This document shows positions 1 through 8,738 of a stretch of 64,000 nucleotides of DNA, piece after piece. The DNA comes from Nonomuraea thailandensis (GTDB lineage Bacteria; Actinomycetota; Actinomycetes; Streptosporangiales; Streptosporangiaceae), in NCBI RefSeq assembly GCF_024172165.1, contig NZ_JAMZEB010000001.1, positions 558,001 through 622,000 on the forward strand, read 5' to 3'. The stretch's first letter is position 1. Every line of letters begins with the position of its first letter. Under the pieces are notes generated by a model. That model saw only the letters and a program-made list of their open reading frames with translations. It searched no databases and was not told where the DNA came from. A program made the position numbers and the translations under genes.

Positions 1-560
1 AGAGCCGACAGGGTGCCGGTCGGCGTCGGTGAGCTTCTTTCTTCGATCTTGTGTCGTAGCTCCAGGAACAAGAAGTAGGTCTTGATCGCCTCGGCCCGTG
101 ACAGGCGGGTGCCCTTGGCCGCACCGCGTAGTACCTGGCCGAAGTAGGCGTCGGCGTCGGCCGAGCCATGCCCGGACCTGCTCGATGGGGATCACCTCAG
201 AGCTGATCGTGGCGTCTGACAGGCCGGCAGCCGCGCGCGAGCACGAACCCGGCCAGCACGTCGGTCTCGAACTCAACCAGCTCTTCAGGGCCGACTTGTC
301 GCCCTTCTTGATCGCGACCATGTCGTCGGCGATCAGAACGGCGTCGTCACGGCCGGAGGTGTGCCAGCAGCTGTTGCCGCCGACCACCAGCGTCGCGCAT
401 GCGTTCAACGTCAAGATGACCGGCAGCGGATGACGGCGGCCACGGGTCGAGCGATGATCGGGGACGGACGCCAATCGGGCCATCAACGCCGCTTCCATCG
501 CGATCGGGTCGGTCGTCAGTTCCGCTTCCGTGGTCAAGCTGATCGCGGTGACATGACGGC
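1..560 (-). pseudogene. Remnants of an ISAs1-type transposase and a tyrosine integrase N-terminus
   Basis: On the minus strand the first part reads like the N-terminus of an ISAs1 (H-repeat) transposase: a segment with ARLASVPDHRSTRGRRHPLP followed by a hydrophobic stretch. It then changes to ADDMVAIKKGD and, after a one-base shift, ELVEFETDVLAGFVLARAAA and later DAYFGQVLRGAAKGTRLSRA. These resemble the N-terminal SAM-like domain of actinomycete tyrosine recombinases. At least two frameshifts and an internal deletion are visible, and the catalytic domain would lie beyond the window edge or is lost. The family calls rest on recalled sequence similarity. Confidence 0.55.
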
Positions 561-799
561 TTTCCGTGGAGGGTCACTCAGGATCCATCCCGGCACTCTT
601 TCTCCGCGCAACGCCGCACAGCGAGCGGACGTTCCGATCGATTGCCGGTGAAGCTGACGGAATGCACGTGGGTATCGACGGTCGTGTCAGGGCTCGCGCT
701 CGCGCAGTACGCCGTGGGCATCGGCGGCCCTAGGCGATTCCGTCGCGTTGGGGTGATCTAGCGGGTGAACAACCGAAAGCTAAAGGCCCGCCGGGCAAG

Positions 800-1513
800 T
801 CAGCCGTGATCCGGCAGGACCAGCAGGTAAGTCCGGGCATAGGCGAACTTTGCTCCACGAGGCCAGTCGAACTCCCGCAAGATCGCCGACGCCTGCTCGT
901 GGACCTCCCCGTTGACGCGAACCTCGGCCAGCTTCACATCCCGATCACCGCCGCAAAGGATCTTGACCCCGTTGAGGTGCGGATGGTCGAACGACCCGGC
1001 CAGCGCGCCACCAAGGCGCGGCAGAATCTGGGACTCGGCGAACCATTCGGTGAGGGGTTCGACGTCACCGTTCATCGCGACGACTCCTACCGGCCCGTGG
1101 ATCACGTGATGGCCCTGCAGCCCTCCCGGGTCGTCGTGCTGGAAGTGTTCGGCGAGTTCGCCCCGCTGATAGAGCAACTCCATGAAGGCCGCCCCGGCCG
1201 TCATCGCCCACATCTCGACGGCCTGCTTGATACTCGCCTCTTTGGTGCCACCTACCCCGCTGGTGCAGTCCCACAGGATGGGCGCCTCCTGGTTCTTGGC
1301 GTTGAGGTCAATCCCGAGGTCGAGGTGAGCAGGGCCGCCGTCGAAGTCCAGTTCGCGGATCACCACCGCGCTGTCACCCGGCCCCCAGACCATCCCGTCC
1401 CTGACGCGCCAGCGTTCGCCGTACGATGCCATCCGCTTGGCGATGGCGTTCAACGCGAACTTCACCTGAGGGTGGACGGAGGCGCGCCGTCCCCGGCGGC
1501 TTGTTCTGCTCAT
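800..1513 (-). CDS. DUF6348-like protein, function unknown
   Basis: An ORF of about 237 aa from the ATG of MSRTSRR; the frame is open to 1651, so a longer start is possible, and an ATG at 1432 (MASYGERW) is a shorter choice. The core has a conserved-looking block, LWDCTSGVGGTKEASIKQAV, followed by a tryptophan-rich segment and HVIHGPVGVV. That pattern resembles the DUF6348 family as I recall it. There is no signal peptide or membrane segment, so the product is probably cytoplasmic. It lies alone, facing away from the downstream protease gene. No biochemical function can be inferred. Confidence 0.55.
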   Translation of the reverse strand: MSRTSRRGRRASVHPQVKFALNAIAKRMASYGERWRVRDGMVWGPGDSAVVIRELDFDGGPAHLDLGIDLNAKNQEAPILWDCTSGVGGTKEASIKQAVEMWAMTAGAAFMELLYQRGELAEHFQHDDPGGLQGHHVIHGPVGVVAMNGDVEPLTEWFAESQILPRLGGALAGSFDHPHLNGVKILCGGDRDVKLAEVRVNGEVHEQASAILREFDWPRGAKFAYARTYLLVLPDHG

Positions 1514-1923
1514 GCCCCGCAAATGTAGTGGAGATCGGGTGCCTTGGTGCATGGCATTTCCCGCGGCCGGCACCTGGCTCGCCGGCGGCGTCCTCGACTT
1601 CTTCACGCCGATGCCGACCATGATGGAGTTGCCTGTCAGAGCGACTCGCACGTGAGAACTCCGCGTCCTCTTGCGGCCTTTTCCGAAGTCGGATTTGGCA
1701 GAAAACAGTCGCTAGTTGGCGTATTTTCCATCACCGTGGCCATCAGGACTTGTGTGGCTTCCATGGGGTCCATTCGCCGCACCGCCTCACCTCATCCGCG
1801 ACTGAGGGCGACATCCGTTCCGCCGCCAAAACTCCGTATTTGGTACGGATGCTTTCCGGACACACCGCCGCTAGCCTCGGTGATCGTTCGCGTGAACCAC
1901 CCGCGAACCACGAAGGAGCAGCA
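1514..1923. other. Non-coding stretch between divergent genes
   Basis: No convincing gene is seen. The region should hold the promoters of the minus-strand DUF6348-like gene and the plus-strand protease. A short inverted repeat (ccgta-5 nt-tacgg, 1834-1848) lies about 75 bases before the protease start, but it is too short to call an operator. The last bases carry the protease ribosome binding site, aaggag at 1914-1919. Confidence 0.5.
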
Positions 1924-4900
1924 ATGGTTTCGTCCACCTTTCCAGAAGCCGCCCGTAGACGGTGGCCGGCGGCACTCGCGCTGACCGCATTAGTCATCCC
2001 CGGTCTCAGCATCCCGGCCACTGCCGAGAACGGCTCCGAAGAGCAGAAGACCTACATCGTTCAGATGGCCTCGGACCCCGTGGTGACCTACGACGGCGAC
2101 GTGACCGGGCTGCCCACCACCAAGCCGGAGCGCGGCAAGAAGATCGACCCTGGCTCCCCCGAAGTGAGCCGGTACGCCGACCACGTGCGCGCCCAGCACG
2201 ACGCCATTCTCCAGAAGGTCGGTGGCGGCAAGAAGCTCTACGAGTACGTCTACGCCTACGACGGCTTCGCCGCGCGGCTGACCGCCTCCCAGGCCACGCG
2301 CCTGAGCGCCCAGCCCGATGTCGTGGCCGTGCGGGAGGACACGAAGGTGTCCACCCAGACATCGTCGACGCCCCGCTTCCTGGGCCTCGACGCGCGTGAC
2401 GGCCTCTGGCGCAGGCTCGGCGGCCCCACCGGGCCGAAGGGCGCCGGCGACGGCCTGGTCATCGGCGTGATCGACAGCGGCATCTGGCCCGACTCCAGAA
2501 GCTTCGCCGACCCCGATACCAGCGGCAAGAGATACAAGCCGGTCAAGGGCTTCCACGGGACGTGCCCGAAGGGTTCCGACGGCTCCTGGAAGGACGGGAC
2601 CTGCAACGGCAAGCTGGTCGCGGCCCGGCACTTCGGCGCGGGATGGGGCGGCGACGCGGCGCTGAAGGAGCAACTGCCGTGGGAGTTCGCCTCGCCGCGC
2701 GACTACAACGGCCACGGCACCCACGTCGCCTCCACCGCCGGCGGCAACCACGGCGTAGCGGCGACCGGCCCCGCCGCCGCGTTCGGCTCGATCAGCGGCA
2801 TCGCGCCGCGCGCCAGGATCGCCGCCTACAAGGCGCTCTGGTCCACGGCCGATGGCGCCTCCGCCGTCGGCTACACCTCCGACCTGGTCGCGGCCATCGA
2901 CCAGGCGGTGGCCGACGGCGTCGACGTCATCAACTACTCCGTCTCCGGCACGAGCACGGACTTCCTCGACCCGGTCGAGATGGCGTTCCTGGCCGCGGCC
3001 GAGGCCGGTGTCTTCGTCGCGGCGGCCGGTGGCAACAGCGGCCCGGCTCCGTCCACCGCGGCGCACCCGTCCCCGTGGATCACCACGGTCGCGGCCGGCA
3101 CGCACAACCGGGGCGCGCAGGGCACGACGACGCTCGGCAACGGCGCCACGTACACCGGCGCCTCGCTGGCGTCCGCGAAAGCCGGGCCCGCACCGCTGAT
3201 CGACGCGGCCGCCGCCGCCCTGCCGGACACCGACGCGACCAAGGTCGCACTGTGTTACGCCGCCCGGGACAACGACGGCCAGGCGGTTCTCGACCCGGCG
3301 AAGGTCAAGGGCAAGATCGTCGTCTGCGACCGTGGCGTGACACCCCGGGTCAACAAGAGCACCGCCGTCAAGGAGGCGGGCGGCGCCGGCGTGATCCTCA
3401 CCAACACCGACGAGAACTCGGTCAACGGCGACCTGCACACCCTGCCCACCGTGCACCTGCCCCTCGCCAACCGCCAGGCCGTCAAGGACTACGCCGCCAC
3501 CGGCGGCGCGAGCGCGACGATCGAGCAGGCCAGAATCAGTGACGACGCCCCCGCGCCGTACGTCGCCGCGTTCTCCTCCCGCGGACCGCTCAGCGCCGGC
3601 GGCGGAGACCTGCTCAAACCCGACGTGATCGCACCCGGGCAGGACATCCTGGCCGCGGTGGCGCCGCCCGGCCACTCCGGGCAGGACTTCGACCTGTCCA
3701 GCGGCACCTCGATGTCCTCACCCCACGTCGCCGGCCTGGCCGCGCTGCTGAAGGACCTCCACCCGAGCTGGTCACCGATGGCCGTGAAGTCGGCGCTGAT
3801 GACGACCGGCCGTGACGTGCGCGACGGGCCCGGCACCGACGCCGCCGTCACCTTCGCCCAGGGCGCCGGCCACGTCACCCCGAACGACGCCGCCGACCCC
3901 GGCCTGGTCTACGACAGCGGGATCGAGGACTGGCTCGCCTTCCTGTGCGGCAGTACCAGGGCCATCGACAAGAAGGTCTGCGACGCGCTGGCCGGCAAGG
4001 GCTACACCTTCGACGCCAGCGACCTCAACCTCCCCTCCATCTCGGTCGGCCGGCTGTCCGACACGCAGACGGTGACCCGCAAGGTCACCAATGTCGGAGA
4101 CTCGACGGCCACCTACACCGCTTCCGTCGCCGGCCTGAACGGCATCGAGACGAAGGTCTCCCCCAGCAGGCTCACGTTGCGACCGGGCCAGAGCAGGTCG
4201 TTCACGGTCACCTTCACACGCACCACCGCCCCCATGAACGTCTTCCAGAGCGGGCGGCTCACCTGGAAAGACGGACGCCACCACACCGTAGGCACACCGC
4301 TGCTCGTCCGGCCGGCACAGGAGAAGTGGGCGTCCATCTACGGCGTCGCGGGCGGAGTGGACAGCGCCGAAAAGATCGTGCTCGATCCCAAGGGCGAGCG
4401 CGTCTACGTGACCGGCTCCAGCTACGGCAGCACCCCCGGCCTGCTCAAGCCGGCCATGGCCACCGTGGCCTACGACGCGGTCACCGGTGCGCAGGTGTGG
4501 ACCAAGACCTACGTCGGTCCCGCGGCGGACTACGACGAGCCGCAGGCCATCGAGCTCAGCCCGGACGGCAGCAAGGTGTTCGTGGCCGGCATCAGCGCCG
4601 CCACCACGACCGAGACCGACGCCTTCACGATCGCCTACGACGCCGCCACGGGTGACGAGCTCTGGACCGTCCGGCACAACGGCGCCGGCGGCCAGTCCGA
4701 CTACGCCGGGGACATCACCGCCTCCCCCGACGGCAAGAGCCTCTACGTCACCGGCATGACCTCGACGGGTGGCGGGGGCGAGGCAGACTACTTCACGGCC
4801 GCATACGACGTGGACAGCGGCGAACGCACCTGGCTGGCGCACTACGGCGGGCCGGGCGGCGGCGTCGACGACGCCAGGACCGTGGTGGTGACCCCCGACG

Positions 4901-5691
4901 GGACGAAGGTGTTCGTCAGCGGTCAGAGCTCGGGCGCGGACGGCACGGGCCTGACGAACTGGGGCACCGTCGCCTACGACGCCGGCTCCGGCCGGCAGTT
5001 GTGGGCCGCCCAGCACAACGGTTCCGGCAACGAGATCGACGTCTCCGAGGACGCGGCGGTCAGCGCGGACGGCAAGGTCGTGTTCGTCACAGGCCAGAGT
5101 GTCTCGCAGGACACGCAGAGCGACATGACCACCATCGCCTACGACAGCGCCACCGGGAAGGAGGTGTGGACGGACCGCTACGACGGTCCTGCGCAGCAGG
5201 GCGACCACCCCAAGAGCGTCACGGTCGCTCCCGACGGCAAGGTCTACGTCACCGGCAACAGCCAGGGCGAAGGCACCAGGGCGGACTACACCACGATCGC
5301 GTACGACCCCGCGACCGGCGCGCGGACGTGGGTGGCCCGTTTCGACGGTCAGGCCCAGGACGAGGACTTCGCCAAGCAGGTGAGCACGACCCCGGACGGC
5401 AGCAAGGTCATCGTCACCGGCAAGAGCGCCGACGTCCCCGCCGGTGACGTCACCCCGCCCAACCACGACTACGTGACCGTCGCCTACGACGCGGCGAGCG
5501 GCAAGCAGGTCTGGCTCGGCCGCTACGACGGGCCGGCGGGAGCGCCGGACGAGGCGAACGCGCTGGCGGTCGGCGCGGTGGACGGCGTCGGGGTCCGCAT
5601 CTTCGTCACCGGAGCGAGCGCTACCGTCTCCGGACCGGTCTTCAACACGGAGTTCGACTTCACCACCGTGGCGTACGTCGAGAAATGGTGA
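1924..5691 (+). CDS. Secreted S8 subtilisin-like serine protease with PA, Fn3-like and beta-propeller domains
   Basis: A 1255-aa extracellular endopeptidase. The start at 1924 follows an aaggag ribosome binding site; upstream in-frame starts would spoil the signal peptide (about residues 1-35, ending near PATAENG). An inhibitor_I9 propeptide lies near residues 45-135. The S8 catalytic triad is visible: Asp184 in GVIDSG, His264 in NGHGTHVAS and Ser596 in SGTSMSSPHVA. A PA domain (KGKIVVCDRG region) is inserted before the serine block, as in cucumisin-like proteases, and an Fn3-like domain (about 690-800) follows. The last 450 residues hold eight repeats of an AYDxxTGxxxW strand paired with a PDGxxVYVTG strand, i.e. 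a PQQ/SBBP-like beta-propeller. That tail is an uncommon addition to S8 enzymes and may bind substrate or cell wall. The gene stands alone with its own terminator. Confidence 0.95.
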   Translation: MVSSTFPEAARRRWPAALALTALVIPGLSIPATAENGSEEQKTYIVQMASDPVVTYDGDVTGLPTTKPERGKKIDPGSPEVSRYADHVRAQHDAILQKVGGGKKLYEYVYAYDGFAARLTASQATRLSAQPDVVAVREDTKVSTQTSSTPRFLGLDARDGLWRRLGGPTGPKGAGDGLVIGVIDSGIWPDSRSFADPDTSGKRYKPVKGFHGTCPKGSDGSWKDGTCNGKLVAARHFGAGWGGDAALKEQLPWEFASPRDYNGHGTHVASTAGGNHGVAATGPAAAFGSISGIAPRARIAAYKALWSTADGASAVGYTSDLVAAIDQAVADGVDVINYSVSGTSTDFLDPVEMAFLAAAEAGVFVAAAGGNSGPAPSTAAHPSPWITTVAAGTHNRGAQGTTTLGNGATYTGASLASAKAGPAPLIDAAAAALPDTDATKVALCYAARDNDGQAVLDPAKVKGKIVVCDRGVTPRVNKSTAVKEAGGAGVILTNTDENSVNGDLHTLPTVHLPLANRQAVKDYAATGGASATIEQARISDDAPAPYVAAFSSRGPLSAGGGDLLKPDVIAPGQDILAAVAPPGHSGQDFDLSSGTSMSSPHVAGLAALLKDLHPSWSPMAVKSALMTTGRDVRDGPGTDAAVTFAQGAGHVTPNDAADPGLVYDSGIEDWLAFLCGSTRAIDKKVCDALAGKGYTFDASDLNLPSISVGRLSDTQTVTRKVTNVGDSTATYTASVAGLNGIETKVSPSRLTLRPGQSRSFTVTFTRTTAPMNVFQSGRLTWKDGRHHTVGTPLLVRPAQEKWASIYGVAGGVDSAEKIVLDPKGERVYVTGSSYGSTPGLLKPAMATVAYDAVTGAQVWTKTYVGPAADYDEPQAIELSPDGSKVFVAGISAATTTETDAFTIAYDAATGDELWTVRHNGAGGQSDYAGDITASPDGKSLYVTGMTSTGGGGEADYFTAAYDVDSGERTWLAHYGGPGGGVDDARTVVVTPDGTKVFVSGQSSGADGTGLTNWGTVAYDAGSGRQLWAAQHNGSGNEIDVSEDAAVSADGKVVFVTGQSVSQDTQSDMTTIAYDSATGKEVWTDRYDGPAQQGDHPKSVTVAPDGKVYVTGNSQGEGTRADYTTIAYDPATGARTWVARFDGQAQDEDFAKQVSTTPDGSKVIVTGKSADVPAGDVTPPNHDYVTVAYDAASGKQVWLGRYDGPAGAPDEANALAVGAVDGVGVRIFVTGASATVSGPVFNTEFDFTTVAYVEKW

Positions 5692-5724
5692 CCGCTCAGA
5701 ACTGCTGATACGAGGAGCCGGCGC

Positions 5725-5768
5725 GGAGCCGGGCTCGTCCCCGGCCGGCCGGGGACGAGCCCGGCTCC
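5725..5768 (+). terminator. Strong GC-rich hairpin terminator after the protease
   Basis: A perfect 20-bp inverted repeat (left arm 5725-5744, right arm 5749-5768) with a 4-base ccgg loop lies 33 bases after the protease stop. There is no T-run, which is usual for actinomycete hairpin terminators. Confidence 0.85.
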
Positions 5769-5904
5769 GCCGGAATTGTCGGTGGCGTCCGGCATGATCG
5801 GCCCGTGACCGCCGACGCGCGTGCGAGTCCTTGCGTTCCGCGTGCGAGGCGCAACGGCCGTCATGCCCATCACCCCAGCGCCACCCGTTCCTCAAGGAGC
5901 CTTC

Positions 5905-6111
5905 ATGACCACCGACCAGCCGCTCACCTGCTCGAGTTGTCATGGGGTGATCACCGGCGTCCCTGCCGCCGCCCATACGTCCGCCCGGGGCCGGCTGATC
6001 GTCACCAACGGATACTGTCGGGGTGACTGCTTCCCTTCCGAGCCCCTTCCCGCGGATCGCGGCCGCGCCGCAGGCGCACCGGCACCTGAGACGGCCTCGC
6101 TGTCCGAATGA
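5905..6111 (+). CDS. Small cysteine-containing protein, possible zinc ribbon
   Basis: A 68-aa protein beginning MTTDQPLTCSSCHGVI. The start is supported by aaggag six bases upstream (5894-5899). It has a CSSC pair near residues 9-12 and two more cysteines in NGYCRGDC near residues 45-48, a spacing that could hold one zinc ion. There is no signal peptide or membrane segment. It lies between the protease terminator and the IS605-type element. I do not recognise a family; it could be a regulator or a metal-binding hypothetical. Confidence 0.5.
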   Translation: MTTDQPLTCSSCHGVITGVPAAAHTSARGRLIVTNGYCRGDCFPSEPLPADRGRAAGAPAPETASLSE

Positions 6112-6271
6112 CGGCGCAGGTCCCGTCAGGCGTTCCGGACAGCCGCCGCCCCGGTGCGCTACCAGAATCGTCGGTAGTGCTCCGACCTTCAGGCCGGGGG
6201 TGAAGCCGACCGTCCCGCGTAGCGGGGCAAGGACAGCCGATTCGCCGTCAGGCGGACCGGCGTCTACCCGT

Positions 6272-6628
6272 TCAGATGGGTCGGTTCTGCTGCTCGATGT
6301 ACTGGCGCAGGACACTGATGGGAGCGCCACCTACCGAGCCGGCGAAGTAGGAGCCCGACCACAGCTTGTTCGCCCTGTAGTAGTGGGCGGCAAGTTCGGG
6401 GAACTCCTGTCGCAGCCGCCGCGAGGACACCCCCTTCAACGAGTTGACGAGCTTGGACAGGGCGATCTTGGGCGGGAAGTTCACCAGCAGGTGGACGTGA
6501 TTGCTCTCGCCGTTGAACTCACGCAGTTCGGTCTCGAAGTCGGCGCACACATCCCTCATGATCTTTTCCAGCCGTGTCAGGTGCTCGTCGCCGAAGACCC
6601 GGTGGCGGAACTTGGTCACGAAGACCAA
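6272..6628 (-). CDS. tnpA: IS200-like Y1 transposase TnpA, N-terminus frameshifted
   Basis: A 118-aa frame encoding the HUH single-strand transposase that excises and inserts IS605-type elements. The HUH motif is visible as NHVHLLV near residues 43-49, and the catalytic tyrosine is in VLRQYIEQQ near the C-terminus. Homologues usually start with a short segment leading into LHAHLVFVTK. Here the natural start (MAEHSDIRTGRHCV, near 6687) is in another frame, consistent with loss of one base in a T-run near 6645. The annotated start is a TTG and may not be used, so the transposase may be inactive or rescued by frameshifting. Confidence 0.8.
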   Translation of the reverse strand: MVFVTKFRHRVFGDEHLTRLEKIMRDVCADFETELREFNGESNHVHLLVNFPPKIALSKLVNSLKGVSSRRLRQEFPELAAHYYRANKLWSGSYFAGSVGGAPISVLRQYIEQQNRPI

Positions 6629-6709
6629 ATGAGCGTGCAGGACAAAACGCAGTGCCTACCGGTCCTGATATCGCTGTGCTCGGCCATAAGCCAAAAGTAT
6701 GGTGATCGT

Positions 6710-7909
6710 GTGCAGCTCCGTTACCGCTTCCGCCTCGACCCGACACCTGGCCAGCAGATCGCGCTGGCCAAGGCGTTCGGTTGCGCGCGTGTCGTGTTCA
6801 ACGACGCGCTGCGGCTGCGAAACAACGCACACGAGGCCGGCCTGCCGTTCGTCATCGACGCCGAGTTGTCCCGGCAGGTCATCACCGAAGCGAAGAAGCG
6901 CCCCGACCGGGCGTGGCTGGGCGAGGTGTCGGCGGTGGTGCTCCAGCAGGCGCTGGCCGACTGCACGAGGGCGTTCCGCAACTTCTTCGCCTCGTTGTCG
7001 GGCAAACGGAAAGGCGCGAAACTGGGCGCTCCCCGGTTCCGGTCCCGCAAGGACAACCGGCAGGCGATCCGGTTCACCCGCAACGCCCGGTTCTCGATCA
7101 CGCCGGGCGCAAAGCTGCGCCTGCCGAAGATCGGAGACGTGGCGGTGCACTGGTCGCGGGAGCTGCCCTGCGAGCCGTCCAGCGTGAGCGTGATCAAGGA
7201 TGCGGCGGGCCGGTATTTCGCGTCGTTCGTCGTGGAGGTCAGCGCCTCACCTCTGCCGGAAAGCGGGATCGAGAGCGGGATCGACCTGGGTCTTGGACAC
7301 TTCGCTGTCCTGTCGGACGGGCGGAAGATCGATTCGCCCCGGTTCCTGCGCCAGGCGGAGAAGAAACTCAAGCGGGCGCACAAGGCCCTGTCCCGTAAGG
7401 AGAAAGGTTCCAAGAACCGGGCCAAGGCCCGGCTTGTGGTCGCCCGGCAGCACGCCACGGTCGCCGACGCGCGCCGCGAGTTCCACCACCAGCTCTCCAC
7501 CGAGATCATTCGCGAGAACCAAGCGGTGTATGCGGAGAACCTGGCGGTGAAGGGCTTGGCGCGCACCCGGCTGGCCAAGAGCGTGCATGATGCGGGCTGG
7601 TCGTCGTTCGTGGCCATGCTGGAGTACAAGGCGCGCCTGTACGGCAGGACCTTCGTCAAGGCCGGTCGCTGGTTCCCCAGTAGCAAGCTGTGCTCGGTAT
7701 GCGGAGCGGTACGGCAGGACCTGCCCCTGTCGGTGCGGGAGTGGACCTGCTCCTGTGGTGCCGCCCACGATCGGGACATCAACGCCGCGCTCAATATCCT
7801 CGCCGCCGGACGGGCGGAGAGGCAAAACGCCTGTGGAGGGCCGGTAAGGCCGGGCGCGAGCCCGGCACGGCCCGTCGAAGCAGGAAGCCAAGGAAGTGCC
7901 GCCGCGTGA
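6710..7909 (+). CDS. tnpB: IS605-family TnpB RNA-guided nuclease
   Basis: A 399-aa protein with a GTG start at 6710 giving VQLRYRFRLDPTPGQQ, the usual TnpB N-terminus; the upstream open frame lies over tnpA and is not coding. All expected parts are present: the N-terminal helix-turn-helix domain, the RuvC aspartate in GIDLGLGHFAV, the glutamate in YAENLAVKGL, a four-cysteine zinc ribbon (CSVC and CSCG) and the last aspartate in HDRDINAALNILA. TnpB proteins are known RNA-guided DNA nucleases that use an omegaRNA from the element's right end and help keep the element at its site. This copy looks intact although its tnpA is damaged. Confidence 0.92.
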   Translation: MQLRYRFRLDPTPGQQIALAKAFGCARVVFNDALRLRNNAHEAGLPFVIDAELSRQVITEAKKRPDRAWLGEVSAVVLQQALADCTRAFRNFFASLSGKRKGAKLGAPRFRSRKDNRQAIRFTRNARFSITPGAKLRLPKIGDVAVHWSRELPCEPSSVSVIKDAAGRYFASFVVEVSASPLPESGIESGIDLGLGHFAVLSDGRKIDSPRFLRQAEKKLKRAHKALSRKEKGSKNRAKARLVVARQHATVADARREFHHQLSTEIIRENQAVYAENLAVKGLARTRLAKSVHDAGWSSFVAMLEYKARLYGRTFVKAGRWFPSSKLCSVCGAVRQDLPLSVREWTCSCGAAHDRDINAALNILAAGRAERQNACGGPVRPGASPARPVEAGSQGSAAA

Positions 7910-7962
7910 ACGACAGCGGCACAGGCCAGAATCGTCGGGCTTCAGCCCGGCGAGCGCGTCAA
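7790..7962 (+). ncRNA. Candidate omegaRNA scaffold at the IS605 right end
   Basis: In characterised IS605 elements the guide RNA overlaps the tnpB 3' end and stops at the right end, with the guide read from the flanking DNA. The same layout exists here: the 3' end of tnpB, then a right-end hairpin and the boundary at 7962. The guide would begin at 7963, inside the toxin coding region. This is inferred by homology only; no transcript evidence exists in the sequence. Confidence 0.35.
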
Positions 7963-8378
7963 TCGGGTGGGTCGGAGATCTCGATGACGTGCAGCGGCTC
8001 CTCGAAGGCCCGGATGGCGGCCGTCCAGGACGAGCTGTCGAGGGTGAGGATCGGGCACATGGAGGTGTCGGCCAGAGCGGCGACGTGGGCGTCGCCCCAA
8101 TCGAGGTCCGTCCGGCCGAGCACGGTGGCCAGGATGATGCCGTGCTCGGGTTCGCCGAGGCCGGCCACGGTGATCTGGCCCATGGTGGCGATGCCGAGCA
8201 GAAGGTCTGCGGAGTCCTTGGAGCCGGAGTTCCGGGCGGCCGCGGCGACGGCGACGACGGACATGACCATCGGCTGGCCCTGCTCGTCCCAGCGGGCCAC
8301 CATCTCCATGAGGTTGAGGTCGCCGCGCGCCAGCTCTATCAGGACGCCGGTGTCGAGGATGAGCGGGGGCAGGGTCAC
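7959..8378 (-). CDS. PIN-domain toxin (VapC-like ribonuclease)
   Basis: A 139-aa protein with a GTG start overlapping the antitoxin stop by 4 bases (GTGA). PIN features are visible: LILDTGVLIELARGD at the N-terminus with the first acidic residue, the central DLDWGDAHVAALA acidic block, and a C-terminal LTLDSSSW segment. VapC toxins cleave RNA through these metal-binding acids and are neutralised by the upstream partner. The stop codon lies within the last bases of the neighbouring IS605 element (gcgtcaa), so the C-terminus (SDPPD) may have been created by that insertion. Confidence 0.82.
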   Translation of the reverse strand: MTLPPLILDTGVLIELARGDLNLMEMVARWDEQGQPMVMSVVAVAAAARNSGSKDSADLLLGIATMGQITVAGLGEPEHGIILATVLGRTDLDWGDAHVAALADTSMCPILTLDSSSWTAAIRAFEEPLHVIEISDPPD

Positions 8379-8629
8379 TTGACTCCTTCGCCGTCGAGGG
8401 CGGCGAGTTGCTGGGCGACGTGGGCCATCCTGCGTTCCACCAGACGGTGGTCGGCGCCGGTGTGGGCGCGGTCGCGATGGGCTTGCAGGATCGCCCGGCG
8501 GCGGCGGTCCTCGCGGACCCTGGCGGCCAGGGCCTCGTTGACGTAGGCGGACAGGGAGCCGGCCTGGAGTTTGGCGTATTCGACCAGCTCGTGATCCAGG
8601 GTGACGCTGACGGTGTCTTTGGCGGCCAT
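8375..8629 (-). CDS. VapB-like ribbon-helix-helix antitoxin
   Basis: An 84-aa protein starting MAAKDTVSVTLDHELVEYAK. The beta-strand (TVSVTLD) followed by two helices and SLSAYVNEALAARVRED fits the RHH/CopG class of antitoxins, which bind DNA as dimers and whose charged C-terminal tail covers the toxin. It is the first gene of a two-gene operon with the PIN protein and overlaps it by 4 bases, the usual translational coupling. The pair is probably autoregulated from the short intergenic region 8630-8738. Confidence 0.8.
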   Translation of the reverse strand: MAAKDTVSVTLDHELVEYAKLQAGSLSAYVNEALAARVREDRRRRAILQAHRDRAHTGADHRLVERRMAHVAQQLAALDGEGVK

Positions 8630-8738
8630 GGCCGTATCCTAATACCACAGTAAGATCTTTTGCGGTTACCTCTTCCAGGTCGACGGACGTTCATCCCCCG
8701 CGGTGGCCGCGCTCCGATGACGCCCTGTCCGGCGGCTC

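Larger units (their letters stand above)
6161..7962 (+). mobile_element. IS200/IS605-family element (IS605 organisation)
   Basis: It contains divergent tnpA (minus) and tnpB (plus). The left end region includes ccagaatcgtcgg-like sequence and a cccgc-gta-gcggg hairpin near 6211-6223. The right end carries the same ccagaatcgtcgg motif followed by a small hairpin (gggcttcagccc) and ends in gcgtcaa, typical of subterminal-hairpin IS605 ends without inverted repeats. The right boundary (7962) is better supported than the left one (6161), which is approximate. The element abuts the 3' end of the toxin gene. Confidence 0.75.

Noticed and set aside
1990..3675. Minus-strand frame of 561 codons within the protease gene
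   Set aside because: Low-complexity Gly/Arg/Val composition and no recognisable motif; a shadow of the protease reading frame.
3772..6330. Long minus-strand frame of 852 codons opposite the protease gene
   Set aside because: It runs against a gene with clear catalytic motifs and has the arginine- and valine-rich composition typical of antisense frames in GC-rich DNA.
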